Assembly: GCA_006969625.1 (NCBI GenBank)
Contig: CP030885.1
Span: 4,351,430-4,415,429, forward strand
Length of the DNA stretch: 64,000 bases
Reading direction: 5' to 3'
DNA from: Rhodospirillaceae bacterium
GTDB taxonomy: Bacteria; Pseudomonadota; Alphaproteobacteria; Kiloniellales; DSM-21159
Shown here: piece after piece, positions 53,666 through 64,000 of the stretch
Position numbering within the stretch: the stretch's first letter is position 1
Layout: each line of letters begins with the position of its first letter
Position numbers and translations under genes: made by a program
Notes under the pieces: generated by a model
Told to the model about the DNA's origin: nothing
Seen by the model: only the letters and a program-made list of their open reading frames with translations
Database searches by the model: none

Positions 53666-56368
53666 CTAATCCAGCCGCTTGGTGACGCGGATGACCTGCG
53701 GGTCCTCGCGGTGGCGCTCCAGGTCGAAGCCGAGCTCCTGGTTCATCTGCAGCATGCGTTCGTTGTCGGCCAGCACGTCGCCCCAGACGGCGCCGATGCC
53801 GCGTTCGCGGGCGTAGTCGAGGATGCGCTGCATCAGCAGGTAGCCGACGCCGCGGCCCTTCAGCTCCGAGCGCACGGTGACGGCGTACTCGGCGCGCGCG
53901 TTGTCCGGATCGGCAGCGATACGCACCACGCCCCAGATCTGCCCGGGGTCGTCCTGCGGTACGGCGACCAGGGCCATCTCGCGGTTGTAGTCGATCTGGG
54001 TCAGGCGGGCCGCCGTCTCGTGGCTCAGCGACTTCATGTAGTGGAAGAAGCGCATGTGCACGTCCTCCGGGGTCAGGTGGGCATAGGCCTCGACCAGCGC
54101 CGCCTCGTCCTCCGGCCGGATCGGCCGCACGAAGACCGGGGTGCCGTCGGGCAGCGTCGCGGCGCCCTCCAGGTACTTGGGGTAGGGCCGGATGGCCAGG
54201 CGCCAGGCCGGACGGCGCTGCGGGTCGGGCGCCGCCTGCACCTTGATGCGCGCGTCCAGCGCCAGAACGCCCTCGGCGTCGGCCAGCAGCGGGTTGATGT
54301 CGACCTCGGCCACCTCCTGGAAGTCGGCGGCGAGCTGGGCCAGGTCGATCAGCGCGCGGGCGATGCCGTCCAGGTCGGCCGCCGGGCGGTCGCGGTAGCC
54401 CTCCAGCAGGCGGTGGATGCGCGTCTCGCGCATCGTCGAGCGGGCCAGCGCCATGTTCAGCGGCGGCAGGGCGAGCGCCTTGTCCTGGATCACCTCGACC
54501 GCCGTGCCGCCTTGGCCGAACAGCACCACGGGGCCGAACTGCCGGTCCTCGACGATGCCGAGGATCAGCTCGTGGGCGCCGGGGCGGCGCGCCATCTGCT
54601 GCACCGAGAAGCCGGCCAGCCGCGCCTGCGGCTTGGCCGCGCGGCAGCGGCGCAGCATGCGCTGCGACTCGCGCTGGAGCTGCTCCGGGCTCTCGATGTC
54701 CAGCTTGACGCCGCCGACGTCCGACTTGTGGGTGATGTCGGGCGAGAGGATCTTCAGCGCCACCGGGTAGCCCAGCTCTTCGGCCGCCGCCAGCGCCGCC
54801 TCGGCGTCGGGCACCTCGCGCGTCTGCACGGTCGGGATGCCGTAGGCGGCGAGCGCGCGCTTGGCCTCCGGCTCGCTCAGCCAAGTGCGCCCCTCGGCCA
54901 GGGCGGCGTCCAGGATCTCCCGCACCGCCGCCTGGTCGGGCTCGGCGTGGTCCGGCACCGATGGCGGCGTCTGCATCAGCAGGTCCTGGTTGCGGCGATA
55001 GCGGACCAGGTGCATGAAGGCGCGCACCGCCTGCTCCGGCGTGTCGTAGGTCGGCAGGCGCTTCTCGGCGAAGAGGGCGCGCGCCTTGCGCGGCGCCTCC
55101 GTGCCCAGCCAGGCGGTGAACACCGGCTTCCGCCCGCCGGGCCGCGCCTCCAGGGTCGCGACGGTCGCCTGCGCCGCCTCCAGCGGATCGGCGACGGCGA
55201 CCGGACAGTGCATCACCAGCACGGCGTCAACGCCGCGGTCCGACAACAGCCCTTCCAGGGCCGCTTCGTAGCGCGAGCCGGGGGCGTCGCCGATGATGTC
55301 GACGGGGTTGCCGCGGCTCCAGGTCGCCGGCAGGGTCTCGTCGAGCGCCGCGACCGTCGCCTCCGACAGCTCGGCCAGCGTGCCGCCGTCGCCGATCAGC
55401 GCGTCGGTGGCCAGCACGCCCAGGCCGCCGCCGTTGGTCAGGATCGCCAGGCGCTCGCCCACCGTGCGCGCCAGGCGCGCCGACATGGCCAGCGTCTCGG
55501 CGGCGTCGAACAGCTCGTCCAGGGTATCGACGCGCAGCATGCCGGCGCGCTTGAAGGCGGCGTCGTAGACCGCGTCGGCGCCGGCCAGCGCGCCGGTGTG
55601 GCTGGCCGCCGCCTTGGCGCCCTCGGCGTGCCGCCCGCCCTTGATGACGATCACCGGCTTGGCGCGCGCCGCGGCACGGGCGGCGGACATGAACTTGCGG
55701 GCGTGCGTGACCGCCTCGACGTAGAGCAGGATGGCCCGGGTCTCGCGGTCGTTCGCCAGGTAGTCCAGCAGGTCGCCGAAATCGACGTCGGCCATGTCGC
55801 CGAGCGAGACGACCTTGGAAAAGCCGATGCCGCGCGGCGTCGACCAATCCAGCATGGCGGTCACCATGGCGCCCGATTGGGTCAGGAAGGCCAGGTCCCC
55901 GGACCGGGCGCCGATGTGGGCGAAACTGGCGTTGAGGCCGAGCGGCGGCACCATCGTGCCGACGCAGTTGGGGCCGACCAGGCGCAGCGTGTGCGGGCGC
56001 GCCGCGTCGAGCACCGCTTGCATCCGCTTTTCGCCGGCCTGGCTGCCGCCCTCGCCGAAGCCGGCGGTGATGACGACGCAGGCCTTGGTGCCGCGCGCGC
56101 CCAGCGCGGCGACGATCGGCGCCACCGTGTCCGGCGGGGTGCAAACGACGCCCAGGTCCGGCGCGAAGGGCAGCGCCTGGACGTCCTTGTAGGCCAGCAC
56201 GCCCTCGACCGCCTCGGCCTTCGGGTTGACCGGCATGACCGGGCCGGCGAAGCCGCTGTGGAAGAGGTTGCGGGCGATCACCTGGCCGACCGAGTTCTCG
56301 CGGTTGCTGGCGCCGATCAGCGCGACGGACTTGGGGGCGAACAGGCTGTCCAGGTTGCGGACCGACAT
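53666..56368 (-). CDS. NDP-forming acyl-CoA synthetase fused to a GNAT domain (PatZ-like)
   Basis: A 900-residue protein with a CoA-binding domain (SVALIGASNRENSVGQVIARNLF), a succinyl-CoA ligase-like domain with GPNCVGTM, an ATP-grasp domain (about 490-700, LGYPVALKILSPDITHKSDVGGVKL), and a C-terminal GNAT acetyltransferase (about 735-890, AEYAVTVRSELKGRGVGYLLMQRILDYARERG). This is the layout of PatZ/Pat protein lysine acetyltransferases, which acetylate and turn off acyl-CoA synthetases. The ATG at 56368 fits the family start (MSVRNLDSLFAPKSVALIG). The phosphohistidine loop needs checking to say whether the synthetase half is active. Confidence 0.85.
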   Translation of the reverse strand: MSVRNLDSLFAPKSVALIGASNRENSVGQVIARNLFHSGFAGPVMPVNPKAEAVEGVLAYKDVQALPFAPDLGVVCTPPDTVAPIVAALGARGTKACVVITAGFGEGGSQAGEKRMQAVLDAARPHTLRLVGPNCVGTMVPPLGLNASFAHIGARSGDLAFLTQSGAMVTAMLDWSTPRGIGFSKVVSLGDMADVDFGDLLDYLANDRETRAILLYVEAVTHARKFMSAARAAARAKPVIVIKGGRHAEGAKAAASHTGALAGADAVYDAAFKRAGMLRVDTLDELFDAAETLAMSARLARTVGERLAILTNGGGLGVLATDALIGDGGTLAELSEATVAALDETLPATWSRGNPVDIIGDAPGSRYEAALEGLLSDRGVDAVLVMHCPVAVADPLEAAQATVATLEARPGGRKPVFTAWLGTEAPRKARALFAEKRLPTYDTPEQAVRAFMHLVRYRRNQDLLMQTPPSVPDHAEPDQAAVREILDAALAEGRTWLSEPEAKRALAAYGIPTVQTREVPDAEAALAAAEELGYPVALKILSPDITHKSDVGGVKLDIESPEQLQRESQRMLRRCRAAKPQARLAGFSVQQMARRPGAHELILGIVEDRQFGPVVLFGQGGTAVEVIQDKALALPPLNMALARSTMRETRIHRLLEGYRDRPAADLDGIARALIDLAQLAADFQEVAEVDINPLLADAEGVLALDARIKVQAAPDPQRRPAWRLAIRPYPKYLEGAATLPDGTPVFVRPIRPEDEAALVEAYAHLTPEDVHMRFFHYMKSLSHETAARLTQIDYNREMALVAVPQDDPGQIWGVVRIAADPDNARAEYAVTVRSELKGRGVGYLLMQRILDYARERGIGAVWGDVLADNERMLQMNQELGFDLERHREDPQVIRVTKRLD

Positions 56369-56720
56369 GCGACGGCTCTCCCGGCGGGCACGACAGGATG
56401 GGCGCGACCAGGGCGCCACGGGCGGTGCGCTCTGCTGCATTGCAGCACGAACGCGCCGGACCATAAAGCGCTGCCGTTGCAGGGGTGTTGCGATAGGTCA
56501 GGCCGGCTTGCAGCGGGTCGACACGCGGGCCGCCAGCATATGCGCCGCAGCGTCGGACGCGCGGTCTGAACCCGCAACCCGCCGCAAGAGTCGATGCGGT
56601 GCCTGGGTGTGCCCCGGCCCTACGATACGACGTCATGCCGACGGGAAAAGGCGTGAGGCGAGGTCGATTCTGGTGGATCGCCATGCCCCGTACGACCCAT
56701 GGATTGTCCTCCGCTCCGCT
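56369..56720. other. Intergenic stretch, no gene recognised
   Basis: Gap of about 350 bases between two minus-strand genes. Short open frames on both strands have no family features and high-GC shadow composition. The part next to 56369 should hold the promoter of the synthetase gene, but no consensus -35/-10 was identified. Confidence 0.5.
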
Positions 56721-58121
56721 TCAGCGGCGATGCTTCAGCATGGCAGCGATCCGCGGCACGGCATCGTCGCCCCGGATCAGGCGCGTATAGAGCGCGATGT
56801 GGCCCGCGTCGTGGACGATTCGGTTCTCCTGCGGCACGCCCCATGCGTCCAGAAGCGCCTTGGCGAAGGGATAGGGCGTGGATTCGTCGCGCCGGCCGAG
56901 ATAGGCGAGTACGGCCTCCGGCGCGATGCCAGGCCTCTCGGGCGGGTCGAGAAGCGGTCGCAGGCGGGCGAGCGTTTCGTCCGTCCAACCCGCGCCCCGC
57001 ACAGCCGCACTCATGCCGAGCCGCTCCGACAGATCGCCCAAGACCACGATCCTGTCGACCCGGCTGCAGCCGGCGCCGACAAACGCCATGTCGGGGCGCA
57101 TGTGCCTTGGCCAGGTTCTTGAGTGGCCGGCGATCTGTTGGCTGACGAGGCCGCCGAGACTGACCCCGCCGATGCCGACGCAAGGCGCGCCTTCGGCCCG
57201 CGCCCAGGCAACGATCTGCGCCGTCTCCTGGGTCTGGGCCGAAAACAGCTCGTAGATCGAGACCGGTGCGCGCGCGAGATAGGGCTCGCCGCTGTAGCGG
57301 CCAGGCACTTCTCGGCGTCCGTGCCAGGGCGATTCGGGCAGAACGACGCGCACGCCACGCGCCGCCAGCCGCCGGGCAATGTAGTCTTCCTCCGGCCAGT
57401 AGGAGATCAGGTCATAGACCATGCCGAGCCCGCTGCCGAAGACGAAGGCCGGCGCGTCGCAGGCGCCTTCGGCCGGGTCGTAGACGCGCGCGGTGACCGT
57501 GTCGCCTGCGGTGAATGGCGAAGGGGACGCGAAGCGGATCAGGTACTCCGGTCCGGCCGGACCGGGAATGGACGCCGAGCGCTCCACCCTGGCGGGAAGG
57601 GGTGGAGCGGCATAGAGCGATCCCGGGTCATCGAGCCATCGTCTTGCTTCGGTCAGGGCTTGCTTCGGGTCCGGCGTAGCGAACCCGATCGGCGCGAGGG
57701 ACGGTTCGGCCCACAGGAAGCGAAAGAGGGACGCTGGCTTGATCGCCGCTTCCGATACGCGCCGGTGCTCCTGCTCGAGCGCGACGAGCGCGGCCGGGTC
57801 GTTCGTCCCGCCGTCCCACAGCGCGGCCTCCAAACGGGCCTTCACAGGGGCCAGCGCCTGCCGACGGCGCCCCAACTCGGCGAGCGCCCTGGCGGCCGGA
57901 TCGGCAAACCGCCTTCGCGCGGCATCGGACACATCCAGCGCGTCGAGAAAGTCTGCCGGTTCCGGATGGACAAAGGCGAGTGCGCGGGCCCGCGCCATGC
58001 GAAACTCGCGCGGCAGCATCGCCATCTTGATGCCGTCGAACCAGCCGGTGGTCAGGAACCAGCCCAAGGGCCCGGCCAGGATCCGGTGCATGGTGGAGGT
58101 CTGGAGCGCTGTTGCGGTCAT
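56721..58121 (-). CDS. Alpha/beta hydrolase, ABHD18-like
   Basis: A 466-residue alpha/beta hydrolase. The nucleophile elbow is IGGVSLGGLVSQQ (GxSxG); the lid-side stretch has VVLPESPWHGRREVPG, a pattern of the ABHD18 (DUF2048) group; the putative catalytic His is in IVHDAGHIALYTR near the C-terminus. The first 150 residues form a helical N-terminal region with LGWFLTTGWFDGIKMAMLPREFRMARA. Substrates for this group are not well established. It is a single gene with gaps on both sides. Confidence 0.78.
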   Translation of the reverse strand: MTATALQTSTMHRILAGPLGWFLTTGWFDGIKMAMLPREFRMARARALAFVHPEPADFLDALDVSDAARRRFADPAARALAELGRRRQALAPVKARLEAALWDGGTNDPAALVALEQEHRRVSEAAIKPASLFRFLWAEPSLAPIGFATPDPKQALTEARRWLDDPGSLYAAPPLPARVERSASIPGPAGPEYLIRFASPSPFTAGDTVTARVYDPAEGACDAPAFVFGSGLGMVYDLISYWPEEDYIARRLAARGVRVVLPESPWHGRREVPGRYSGEPYLARAPVSIYELFSAQTQETAQIVAWARAEGAPCVGIGGVSLGGLVSQQIAGHSRTWPRHMRPDMAFVGAGCSRVDRIVVLGDLSERLGMSAAVRGAGWTDETLARLRPLLDPPERPGIAPEAVLAYLGRRDESTPYPFAKALLDAWGVPQENRIVHDAGHIALYTRLIRGDDAVPRIAAMLKHRR

Positions 58122-58703
58122 GCGGCGGTTTCCCTGAGACGCGGCACGGCGCGGAACTTACGAAACCGAAACGATCCCCGCCGTTAAGGCCGGGCGCGCC
58201 GATCTGGAATGGCGGGACGACGGCCTCGGGTGGCCCATGAAGCGCGCCCGGTCGAAGGGCCGCCAGCGGCGCGAGTTCGTGGGGCGTGGCATTGACCGAA
58301 GCCTGTGGCCGGCGCGCGACGCGCCCAGCCGTCCAGTCGGTCGATCGCCTCGCGCAGGGAGCGCATCTCGTCTCCCGGCCCACAGGGCGCGCAATGGCGC
58401 ACAAAGCCCCACTGTCGTGGTCGCGATCGTCGGACCTGGGCTCGTCACAGGTCCCGACCTCGCAGACATCGTGGCCGACTTCGAGTTGGAGGTATTGCCC
58501 GCGGACGCGGGTGGCCAGACGGTCCTCCGCGGAACCGCCCGAACGCGAGCCCCGACGACAAACCGGAGCGCAAGGCCACGCAAACTGCCGCGGGGGGGAG
58601 CGACGTGGCGGGTGGTGGTCAGCCATCGGCTTCCGTCTCGCAGGACTCGGGCCTGTCACCGCCGCGGCGGCGGGCCCGGAACCGGACCGGTCCCAACCGA
58701 CCC
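58122..58703. other. Intergenic stretch, possible decayed coding sequence
   Basis: About 580 bases with no convincing intact gene. Protein-like fragments occur in more than one minus-strand frame (DEMRSLREAIDRLDGWARRAP near 58360 and NATPHELAPLAAL near 58280), which would fit a frameshifted remnant. A plus-strand fragment (VVVAIVGPGLVTGPDLADIV near 58420) is also open. Nothing was matched to a family, so no gene is called. Confidence 0.4.
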
Positions 58704-59312
58704 TCAGGCCCGTATCTTCTTCGGCCCCTTGCGCCGGCTGCCACGAATGCGGCTCAGCGTCGCTTCGACCTTGTCCAGTTCCATGTCGTCGGCGTCGAAC
58801 GGCTCGCCGTACCAGTCGAGCACGTCTTCATGGTCCGGATGCTGCGGATCGGAGATCGCCTCCACAAATTCGGGAAAGCCGAACGGCCCGCCGCAGTCCT
58901 CCGGCGGGCCGCGCCGCTCCCCATCGACCAGGATCGGATAGTCGATGTCCGGCGCCGCAGGCAGCGTCCGCTCGATCACGATGTCGTGGCGCCAGTCGTC
59001 CCCGAAGTCGTAGGTGTAGGTGAAGCGCTCGACACCGCGCCCGATGAGCTGGGCGAGGTGCGTGTTGCGGTCGCTGTAGGTCGGCGGCCCGAAATCGCTG
59101 TCGCCGACGATCTCCGGCGGGCCGTATCGCTTGGCGCCAACCTCGAAACGATAGAGGTGGTAATCCAGCCACCCCATGACCGCCTGGATCACCTCGTGCA
59201 GGCGGCGAAGGGGCAGATCCGCCGGCACCTGGACGCGCCGCCAGACCGGCGGCTCGATCCCCTGCAGGGTTATCCGGATCTGGACGATGTCGTCTGTGTT
59301 GTCGGCGGTCAC
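58704..59312 (-). CDS. pRiA4b ORF-3-like family protein
   Basis: A 202-residue member of the plasmid pRiA4b ORF-3 family, first seen on an Agrobacterium rhizogenes plasmid. Diagnostic stretches are VQIRITLQGIEPPVWRRVQVPADLPLRRLHEVIQAVMGW, FTYTYDFGDDWRHDIVIE and EDCGGPFGFPEFVEAI. The function is unknown; members are often on mobile elements or in accessory regions. The GTG at 59312 has an AAGGTGG eight bases upstream, so it was preferred over the open frame to 59438. It lies on the 3' side of tRNA-Ser. Confidence 0.85.
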   Translation of the reverse strand: MTADNTDDIVQIRITLQGIEPPVWRRVQVPADLPLRRLHEVIQAVMGWLDYHLYRFEVGAKRYGPPEIVGDSDFGPPTYSDRNTHLAQLIGRGVERFTYTYDFGDDWRHDIVIERTLPAAPDIDYPILVDGERRGPPEDCGGPFGFPEFVEAISDPQHPDHEDVLDWYGEPFDADDMELDKVEATLSRIRGSRRKGPKKIRA

Positions 59313-59558
59313 GGTTGTCCACCTTGCCCCCGGCCCTCGATAGAGAAATCGGCGCGTAGCGCGCTGCAGACGCGAATTCTGTCGCACCACCGAGCCGGAC
59401 GTAAGAGACTTATCCGATACTGCAGTGCCGTTCGGCATATCTTAACGGTCTCAGGTGACGTCTGGGTCACGCGCCACAGGGCTCACCCCCGAAAAAGAGT
59501 CGCGAATCCCGACCTCTTCCAGAGAAAAATTACCATGTAATATCAACGTCTTAGAATG

Positions 59559-59648
<90 letters not shown>

Positions 59649-59825
59649 GCCGTGGCCCGGGCGTTTCCGCCGGGGGTGCGGCCGCACCGGGAGCCCGTCC
59701 CGGCCGGGAGACCGGCTATCTAAAGTCTGCGGCGCGCGAACGCAAGCGGCGCGCCGGTGCGCCGGGGACCGCCCGTCGGGCCGGCCCTGCGCATTCGTCG
59801 CAACCGCCCCCATATCTGGCCGGCC

Positions 59826-60923
59826 ATGTCCGAAATCGCCCGGCCCCTCGTCGAGATTCCTTGCCACCGCCTGCCTGGGCCCGGCTGGCCGCGCCGTCTG
59901 CTGGCCGCCGAGCGGGCGCGCGCGGCGGCGCTCCTGGCGGCCGGCGTGCGCGGCTGGCCGTCGGCGGCGGTGCGCAGCGGCGACGCCCTGTCACGGCGCT
60001 GGCTGGCGCGCGCGGGCAATCCCTACCTGGCCGAGATCGAGGCGCTGGCCGCCGACCTCGGCCGGCCGGGCGGGGTGTTTCTCAACATCACCCACGAGTG
60101 GGGCTGCACCAGCCGGGTCGCGCCCAGCGCGGACGGGGGCGCGGACGGGGGCGCGGACGGGGGCGCGAAGGGCGGTGCGGCCGAGCTGCTGCGCGTGCTC
60201 GACTGGCCGTTCGACGGCCTGGGCCGCAGCCTGGTCGCCGCCCACCTGGAGGGGCCGGCCGGGCCCTGGACCAACCTGACCTGGCCGGGCTTCGCCGGGG
60301 TGGTGCAGGCGAGCGCCCCTGGCCGCTTCGCCGCCGCCTTCAACCAGGCCCCTTTGCGCCGGCTCAGCGGGCTGAAGCCGCTGGACTGGGCGGCGGCGCG
60401 CCGACGCTGGTGGGTGGGGCGCGGCCTGCCGCCGGCCCACCTGCTGCGCCAGGTCTTCGAGACGTGCCAAGACTACGCCGCGGCCCGCCGGCTGCTGGCC
60501 GAGGCGCCGCTGGCGCTGCCGGCGATCTTCCTGCTGGCGGGCCTGCACCCGCAGGAGACCTGCGTCATCGAGCGGCTGGAGGAGCGGGCGTACCTGATCG
60601 AGGGTGCGGCCTGCGCCGCCAACCACTTCACCGGGCCCTTCGCGGCAGCCGGCCGCTGGCGCCCGCGCACCGCCGACAGCGCGGCGCGGGCGGCGGCCCT
60701 GGCGCGCTGGCAGCCGGCACCGGGGGAGGCGAGCGAGCCGGCACCGCAGGCTGCCGTCGGCTTCCTGGCGCCGCCGGTGCGCAATCCGACCACGCGCCTG
60801 GCGCTGCGCACCGAACCGGCGACGGGAAAACTCTGGGTCCAGGGTCTGGAACGCGACGGCCCGGCGACCTATGTCCTGGCGCTCCGGGCGCAGGCGCCGG
60901 AAACCGCGCAATCCCTCGGTTGA
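59826..60923 (+). CDS. Ntn-hydrolase-like protein (C45/acid ceramidase-type)
   Basis: A 365-residue protein with the look of an Ntn hydrolase of the acyltransferase/acid-ceramidase group. The proposed nucleophile is Cys94 in NITHEWGCTSRVA; LLRVLDWPFDGLGR recalls the conserved Arg/Asn-Leu-Asp element after the nucleophile, and FAAAFNQAP and CAANHFTGP match later conserved positions. Unlike typical precursors the Cys is followed by a 12-residue GADG-type repeat (102-113). The ATG at 59826 was chosen by fit with the N-terminus. The last codon overlaps the -35 of the rplU promoter. Substrate unknown. Confidence 0.65.
   Translation: MSEIARPLVEIPCHRLPGPGWPRRLLAAERARAAALLAAGVRGWPSAAVRSGDALSRRWLARAGNPYLAEIEALAADLGRPGGVFLNITHEWGCTSRVAPSADGGADGGADGGAKGGAAELLRVLDWPFDGLGRSLVAAHLEGPAGPWTNLTWPGFAGVVQASAPGRFAAAFNQAPLRRLSGLKPLDWAAARRRWWVGRGLPPAHLLRQVFETCQDYAAARRLLAEAPLALPAIFLLAGLHPQETCVIERLEERAYLIEGAACAANHFTGPFAAAGRWRPRTADSAARAAALARWQPAPGEASEPAPQAAVGFLAPPVRNPTTRLALRTEPATGKLWVQGLERDGPATYVLALRAQAPETAQSLG
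60129..60164. repeat. Three exact 12-base tandem repeats inside the Ntn-like gene
   Basis: The unit GCGGACGGGGGC is present three times in a row and adds the residues ADGG three times without changing frame. It lies just after the proposed nucleophile codon. In-frame copies can be gained or lost by slippage, so the copy number may vary between strains. Confidence 0.85.
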
Positions 60924-60947
60924 CAGCGCCCGCGTCCTGCGTATAGT
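60920..60947 (+). promoter_or_regulatory. Sigma-70 promoter for rplU-rpmA
   Basis: TTGACA at 60920-60925 and TATAGT at 60942-60947, spacer 16. The -35 overlaps the TGA stop of the preceding gene. Start of transcription is expected near 60954, about 75 bases before rplU. Confidence 0.75.
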
Positions 60948-60956
60948 GCCGGCCTT

Positions 60957-60991
60957 CGCGCGCGGCGGGGCCGCCTTTGCGCGCGGTTTTT
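60957..60991 (+). terminator. Terminator-like hairpin in the rplU leader (attenuator candidate)
   Basis: CGCGCGC (60957-60963) pairs with GCGCGCG (60979-60985), with an inner GGCGG/CCGCC stem and a TTT bulge, followed by TTTTT (60987-60991). It begins about three bases after the predicted transcription start, so it would act on nascent rplU mRNA. It could instead end the Ntn-like gene; both roles are possible. Leader attenuation of ribosomal operons by L-proteins is known in other bacteria. Confidence 0.65.
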
Positions 60992-61027
60992 GTTTGTCCA
61001 GACACCAGCCAGCCGAAGAGCGCTCAG

Positions 61028-61453
61028 ATGTTCGCAGTCATCAAGACGGGCGGCAAGCAGTACCGGGTCGCGAAAGACGCCCGCTTGACCGTCGAGAAGC
61101 TGCCGGCCGAAGCCGGCGAGACCGTCACCCTGGACCAGGTCCTGATGGTGGGCGGCGACCAGGGCGTAACCCTGGGCCAGCCGCTGGTCGCCGGCGCCAG
61201 CGTGACCGCCGAGGTGGTCGAGCAGACGCGCGGCAAGAAGATGCTGGTGTTCAAGAAGCGGCGGCGCCAGAACTCGCGCCGCAAGAACGGCCACCGGCAG
61301 CACTACACGGTGCTGAAGGTCACCGACATCCACACCGGCGGCGGCAAGCCGAAGGCGGCGAAGGCCAAGGCGCAGCCGGAGGCGGCGCCCCAGAGCGGAT
61401 CCGAGAGCGGGTCGGCGGCCGGCGCTGCGGGCGAAACCGCGGCCGAAGCGTAA
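61028..61453 (+). CDS. rplU: 50S ribosomal protein L21
   Basis: A 141-residue ribosomal protein. The family starts [15 protein letters not shown] and contains [32 protein letters not shown] 35-residue Ala/Gly/Glu/Pro-rich C-terminal tail ([17 protein letters not shown]) extends the core, as in other alphaproteobacteria. The ATG at 61028 is the natural start. It is followed after 23 bases by rpmA. Confidence 0.97.
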   Translation: MFAVIKTGGKQYRVAKDARLTVEKLPAEAGETVTLDQVLMVGGDQGVTLGQPLVAGASVTAEVVEQTRGKKMLVFKKRRRQNSRRKNGHRQHYTVLKVTDIHTGGGKPKAAKAKAQPEAAPQSGSESGSAAGAAGETAAEA

Positions 61454-61476
61454 CCCGAGCGGCGGAGTAGACAGCC

Positions 61477-61746
61477 ATGGCTCACAAGAAGGCAGGCGGC
61501 AGTTCGCGCAACGGGCGCGACACGGCGGGCCGGCGCCTCGGCGTCAAGAAGTTCGGCGGCGAGGCGGTGATCGCCGGCAACATCCTGGTACGCCAGCGCG
61601 GCACCAAGTGGCGCCCCGGCACCAACGTGGGCCTGGGCAAGGACCACACGATCTTCGCGCTGGTCGACGGCAAGGTCAGCTTCGCCAAGAAGGCGGACAA
61701 CCGCACCTACGTGTCCGTGGACCCGCTTCCGGAGGCCGCCGAATAG
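61477..61746 (+). CDS. rpmA: 50S ribosomal protein L27
   Basis: An 89-residue ribosomal protein, [29 protein letters not shown], whose basic N-terminal tail reaches the peptidyl-transferase centre. There is no N-terminal extension to be cleaved, unlike the Firmicutes type. It is co-transcribed with rplU and followed by a strong hairpin. Confidence 0.97.
   Translation: MAHKKAGGSSRNGRDTAGRRLGVKKFGGEAVIAGNILVRQRGTKWRPGTNVGLGKDHTIFALVDGKVSFAKKADNRTYVSVDPLPEAAE

Positions 61747-64000
<2,254 letters not shown>

Overview
The window is a chromosomal stretch of a very GC-rich (about 70 %) alphaproteobacterium. The gene content points to the Rhodospirillales or a relative: an lptC-lptA-lptB-rpoN-hpf-ptsN run, an LDH-type malate dehydrogenase, a PetP/PetR-like regulator pair, an endonuclease-type MutL, and a gltD/gltB locus with a small membrane gene in between. 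Genes are packed tightly, with many 4-base ATGA/GTGA overlaps. Taxonomy is inferred from gene content and order only.

Layout. 1-1.74 kb: argJ and a MutT-type Nudix gene. 1.75-7.9 kb (minus): RNase D, then the LPS-export and nitrogen-control operon lptC-lptA-lptB-rpoN-hpf-ptsN. 8.1-10.5 kb: an NDUFA9-like NAD-binding protein, RidA and uppP. 10.5-17.4 kb: a 0.5-kb regulatory gap with several dyads, then gltD, a small membrane protein and gltB. 17.4-18.1 kb (minus): a two-gene module of unknown function whose second protein joins an L7/L12-like segment to an XRE HTH. 18.2-23.8 kb: ilvE, a MarR regulator, mdh behind a GC-rich tandem repeat, a two-component system and an acetyltransferase. 23.8-27.5 kb (minus): short HPF, mutL, pgi. 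27.5-36.0 kb: a glycosyltransferase, an inactive/active M16 peptidase pair, speE-speD, DUF2237, GNATs and an EamA exporter.

36.1-49.2 kb is an accessory-looking uptake and catabolism block. It holds an acetylpolyamine-amidohydrolase-like deacetylase with its own GntR regulator, and, divergently, a class II aldolase, a complete Dpp-type ABC importer, an M20 deacylase, an M81 (MlrC-like) hydrolase, an IS5-family insertion sequence and a D-2-hydroxyacid dehydrogenase. The set looks built to import and dismantle an N-acylated or peptide-like compound. The substrate cannot be named from sequence.

49.2-59.6 kb: glnD, two striking palindromes, a lipoprotein, a consensus promoter running into a terminator hairpin ahead of a lower-GC small gene, an acyl-CoA synthetase/GNAT protein, an ABHD18-like hydrolase, a pRiA4b ORF-3-like gene and tRNA-Ser(CGA). 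59.8-64 kb: an Ntn-hydrolase-like gene, then rplU-rpmA-obg-proB. The rplU leader has a consensus promoter and an apparent attenuator; proB runs off the window.

Most of the window is housekeeping. The parts most likely to hold something undescribed are the 17.4-18.1 kb module, the 36-49 kb cassette, and the 52.3-53.6 kb palindrome/leader/small-gene region.
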